Assembly: GCA_036272735.1 (NCBI GenBank)
Contig: DATAYF010000231.1
Coordinates: forward strand, 1 to 14,640
DNA from: DATAYF01 sp036272735
Lineage (GTDB): Bacteria > Chloroflexota > Ktedonobacteria > Ktedonobacterales > Ktedonobacteraceae
DNA length: 14,640 nt
Direction of reading: 5' to 3'
The stretch's first letter is position 1. Each line of letters starts with the position of its first letter. Below are positions 13,126-14,640 of the stretch, piece after piece. The position numbers and the translations under genes are program-made. The notes beneath the pieces are model-generated. The model was not told the DNA's origin. It worked only from the letters and a program-made list of their open reading frames with translations, and did no database searches.

Positions 13126-14640
13126 CGGGCTCCGGCTCTGGGAACACCAAAGCTTCGGGGCAACGACTGCCCCTCTTTCGCCCGTTGGAGAACCCGAGCG
13201 TTGGCAGCCCGCAGGCGCGCCTCCGCACCTTCGAAGGCGAATGACTGCCCGGGCACACGAGGGAATGAGATGATCTTGATCCAGGGTGGAAGCCAGAAAG
13301 GCCGAATACAGGTCCAGCTGGACAGGACCCACGCCACAGGCGCAGTGATGCCAGCGCTGCGAGCGCGGCTTTTTCACGCACTTCCCACAGCCATGACAGA
13401 ACTGGGAGAGTTTGGCTCGGCCCGTGGGGACTTCGACCAGGGTGCCGCCCGTGCGTGGCCCCGGTGCGTCTGAGGTGTTCGACAAACATCCCTGGGGCGC
13501 GCAGACCCACGCTCTTGCCATACTGTTTTTGCCACGCTCGGTAGGAAAGCTTTTCGAGCATGATGGTAGTGCCCATGGCCACGATCTCATGGACCCTTTG
13601 GCCGTGCAGGCTCTTGCGGTGAGCCGAAAGCCGGCGCTCCTTTTCGGCCTTGCGCCGCCGGGTGCGCTCATACCCCTTGCTCGTTTTCCAGCGCAGTCGC
13701 CGCTTGCCTTGCTTCTTGATGCGCCCCCGGGCATCGTAGTGGTCCGGGTTGGCCGCGCGCCGCTGCCGCTCCATCTTTCGAGGCACTCGGCGGATCGCCT
13801 GTGCATCGGGAGCCAGTTGCTCACAGAACACCGACAGGCTCGCCTCGCCTGCTCGTGGAACCAGCGCGATAGAGGAGGGCTCCAGATCCGCCCCGATGAC
13901 GTCGGTGCCCACCGTGTGCTTGGGCTTGTGATGGGCAACACCGATCGTTCGCCAGCTGCACGAAGTAGCGGAAGCCTGCCCGGTCCGCTCCCTGCGCTCG
14001 TGGGCTACTGGCCTGGCGTTGCACCAATCGGGCGTATTTGATGCGCTGGCCCAACCCCTGCTTGATCACCGGATCGTTCCAGTCGATGCGGGCAGGCAGG
14101 CGGTCGTCTTTCCAGATCAGGAAGCCCTGCTGCCCCTCTTCGGGCTTGTGCAGCACAAAGCGCAGCCCCGTATCATTGCGCTTGTTTTCGATGCTTCCCA
14201 GGCCGCGTCCCCGGCTTTTGAAGCGCACGCGGCGCGCCTTCCCCAGGCAAACCCGATTGAGCGCCCGGTAGGCGCGGGTCGCCAGTGTTTGTGCCAGCAC
14301 CGCGTCCAGGTGCTCCGCCAGCCAGGACACGCGTGCAGTTTTGGCGTAGGAGTGGAACGCATATTCAGAGAAGCCTGACTTTTGCCGCACCGCCGCGAAG
14401 GCGGCCTGTCGCTCCTGCTTGTGGGAACGAGGGATGGCGCGAGCGGCTTGCCACGCTGGATCTGCCCGCATGCGACGGAGCCGTTTTTGCCCTTCCGAGA
14501 GCAGCGCATTGTAGAAAGCCCGTCCCGCTTCCAGGTGGGCACGCAGGCGTTTGGCCTGCCCTTCGTCGACGACCAGAGGCAATGCGAGCAGAAAGGTCGG
14601 GGTCTGCTGGCTTTGCTTGCCGGTCTCCTGCCTGGGAGTG

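Larger units (their letters stand above)
12946..14640 (-). pseudogene. tnpB: IS200/IS605-type TnpB (RuvC nuclease) gene, frameshifted; 5' end beyond the right edge
   Basis: Read on the minus strand, a TnpB-family protein is spread over successive frames. The first runs from the window edge (TFLLALPLVVDEGQAKRLRA upstream of a spurious TTG at 14582) to about 13944. The next, VGTDVIGADLEPSSIALVPR to MFVEHLRRTGA, runs to about 13455; then TGGTLVEVPTGRAKLSQFCH to about 13242; then AFEGAEARLRAANARVLQRA to about 13125; and finally PEPVLLARRGHLEAWKRR to a stop at 12946. The first three changes each need one base skipped; the fourth is explained by an 11-bp tandem duplication. RuvC residues remain: D in GADLEP, E in IMLEKLS, D in PVQLDLYSAF. 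Zinc-finger cysteines CHGC and CAC are present. No in-frame stop interrupts the composite reading, so decay is recent or some shifts are sequencing errors. No tnpA is visible in the window. Confidence 0.85.

Noticed and set aside
13412..14041. 209-codon plus-strand frame across tnpB
   Set aside because: It is antisense to the composite TnpB reading, which has catalytic and zinc-finger motifs; the frame is open because of high GC content.
1..14640. CRISPR arrays, tRNA or rRNA genes
   Set aside because: No regularly spaced repeats, and no cloverleaf or rRNA-like sequence, were recognised when reading the window.

Overview
The window reads like chromosomal DNA of a Chloroflexota bacterium of the Ktedonobacteria type. 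This is an inference from the DnaK/ClpB sequences, the secreted multidomain hydrolases with twin-arginine signals, and a TnpB-family transposase of a type I associate with that class. No rRNA or other taxonomic marker is present, so the assignment is tentative.

Region 1 (1-4300) holds two divergently transcribed, Tat-exported hydrolases. On the minus strand, the first 330 codons of a six-hairpin (MGH1-like) glycosidase run off the left edge. On the plus strand is a 972-residue LamG plus glutaminase-A-like protein. The ~300 bp between them contains two back-to-back near-consensus sigma-70 promoters whose -35 boxes lie in the arms of a 9-bp inverted repeat. A second, 11-bp inverted repeat lies in the long leader of the plus-strand gene. 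A 22-bp perfect hairpin closes the unit.

Region 2 (4300-11350) is a complete protein-folding operon: grpE, dnaK, a DnaJ without zinc fingers (CbpA-like), a MerR-type regulator resembling HspR/CbpM, and clpB. dnaJ and merR overlap by 8 bp, and merR and clpB by 4 bp (ATGA), so the last three are translationally coupled. Together they encode the Hsp70 machine (DnaK, its J-protein and nucleotide exchange factor), the ClpB disaggregase that works with it, and a probable feedback regulator. The dnaK-dnaJ gap holds a 12-bp perfect inverted repeat that could form a structured RNA. No CIRCE or HAIR operator was recognised.

Region 3 (11350-12470) holds one LLM-class flavin-dependent oxidoreductase, set between a long hairpin after clpB and a 48-bp perfect palindrome.

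Region 4 (12470-14640) is mobile-element debris. It contains a C-terminal fragment of an integrase-type transposase and a minus-strand IS200/IS605-type tnpB that continues past the right edge. The tnpB frame is broken by three apparent 1-bp insertions and one exact 11-bp tandem duplication. Its RuvC D/E/D residues and zinc finger are still readable across the shifted frames, and its 3' end folds into hairpins where an omega (re)RNA would be expected.
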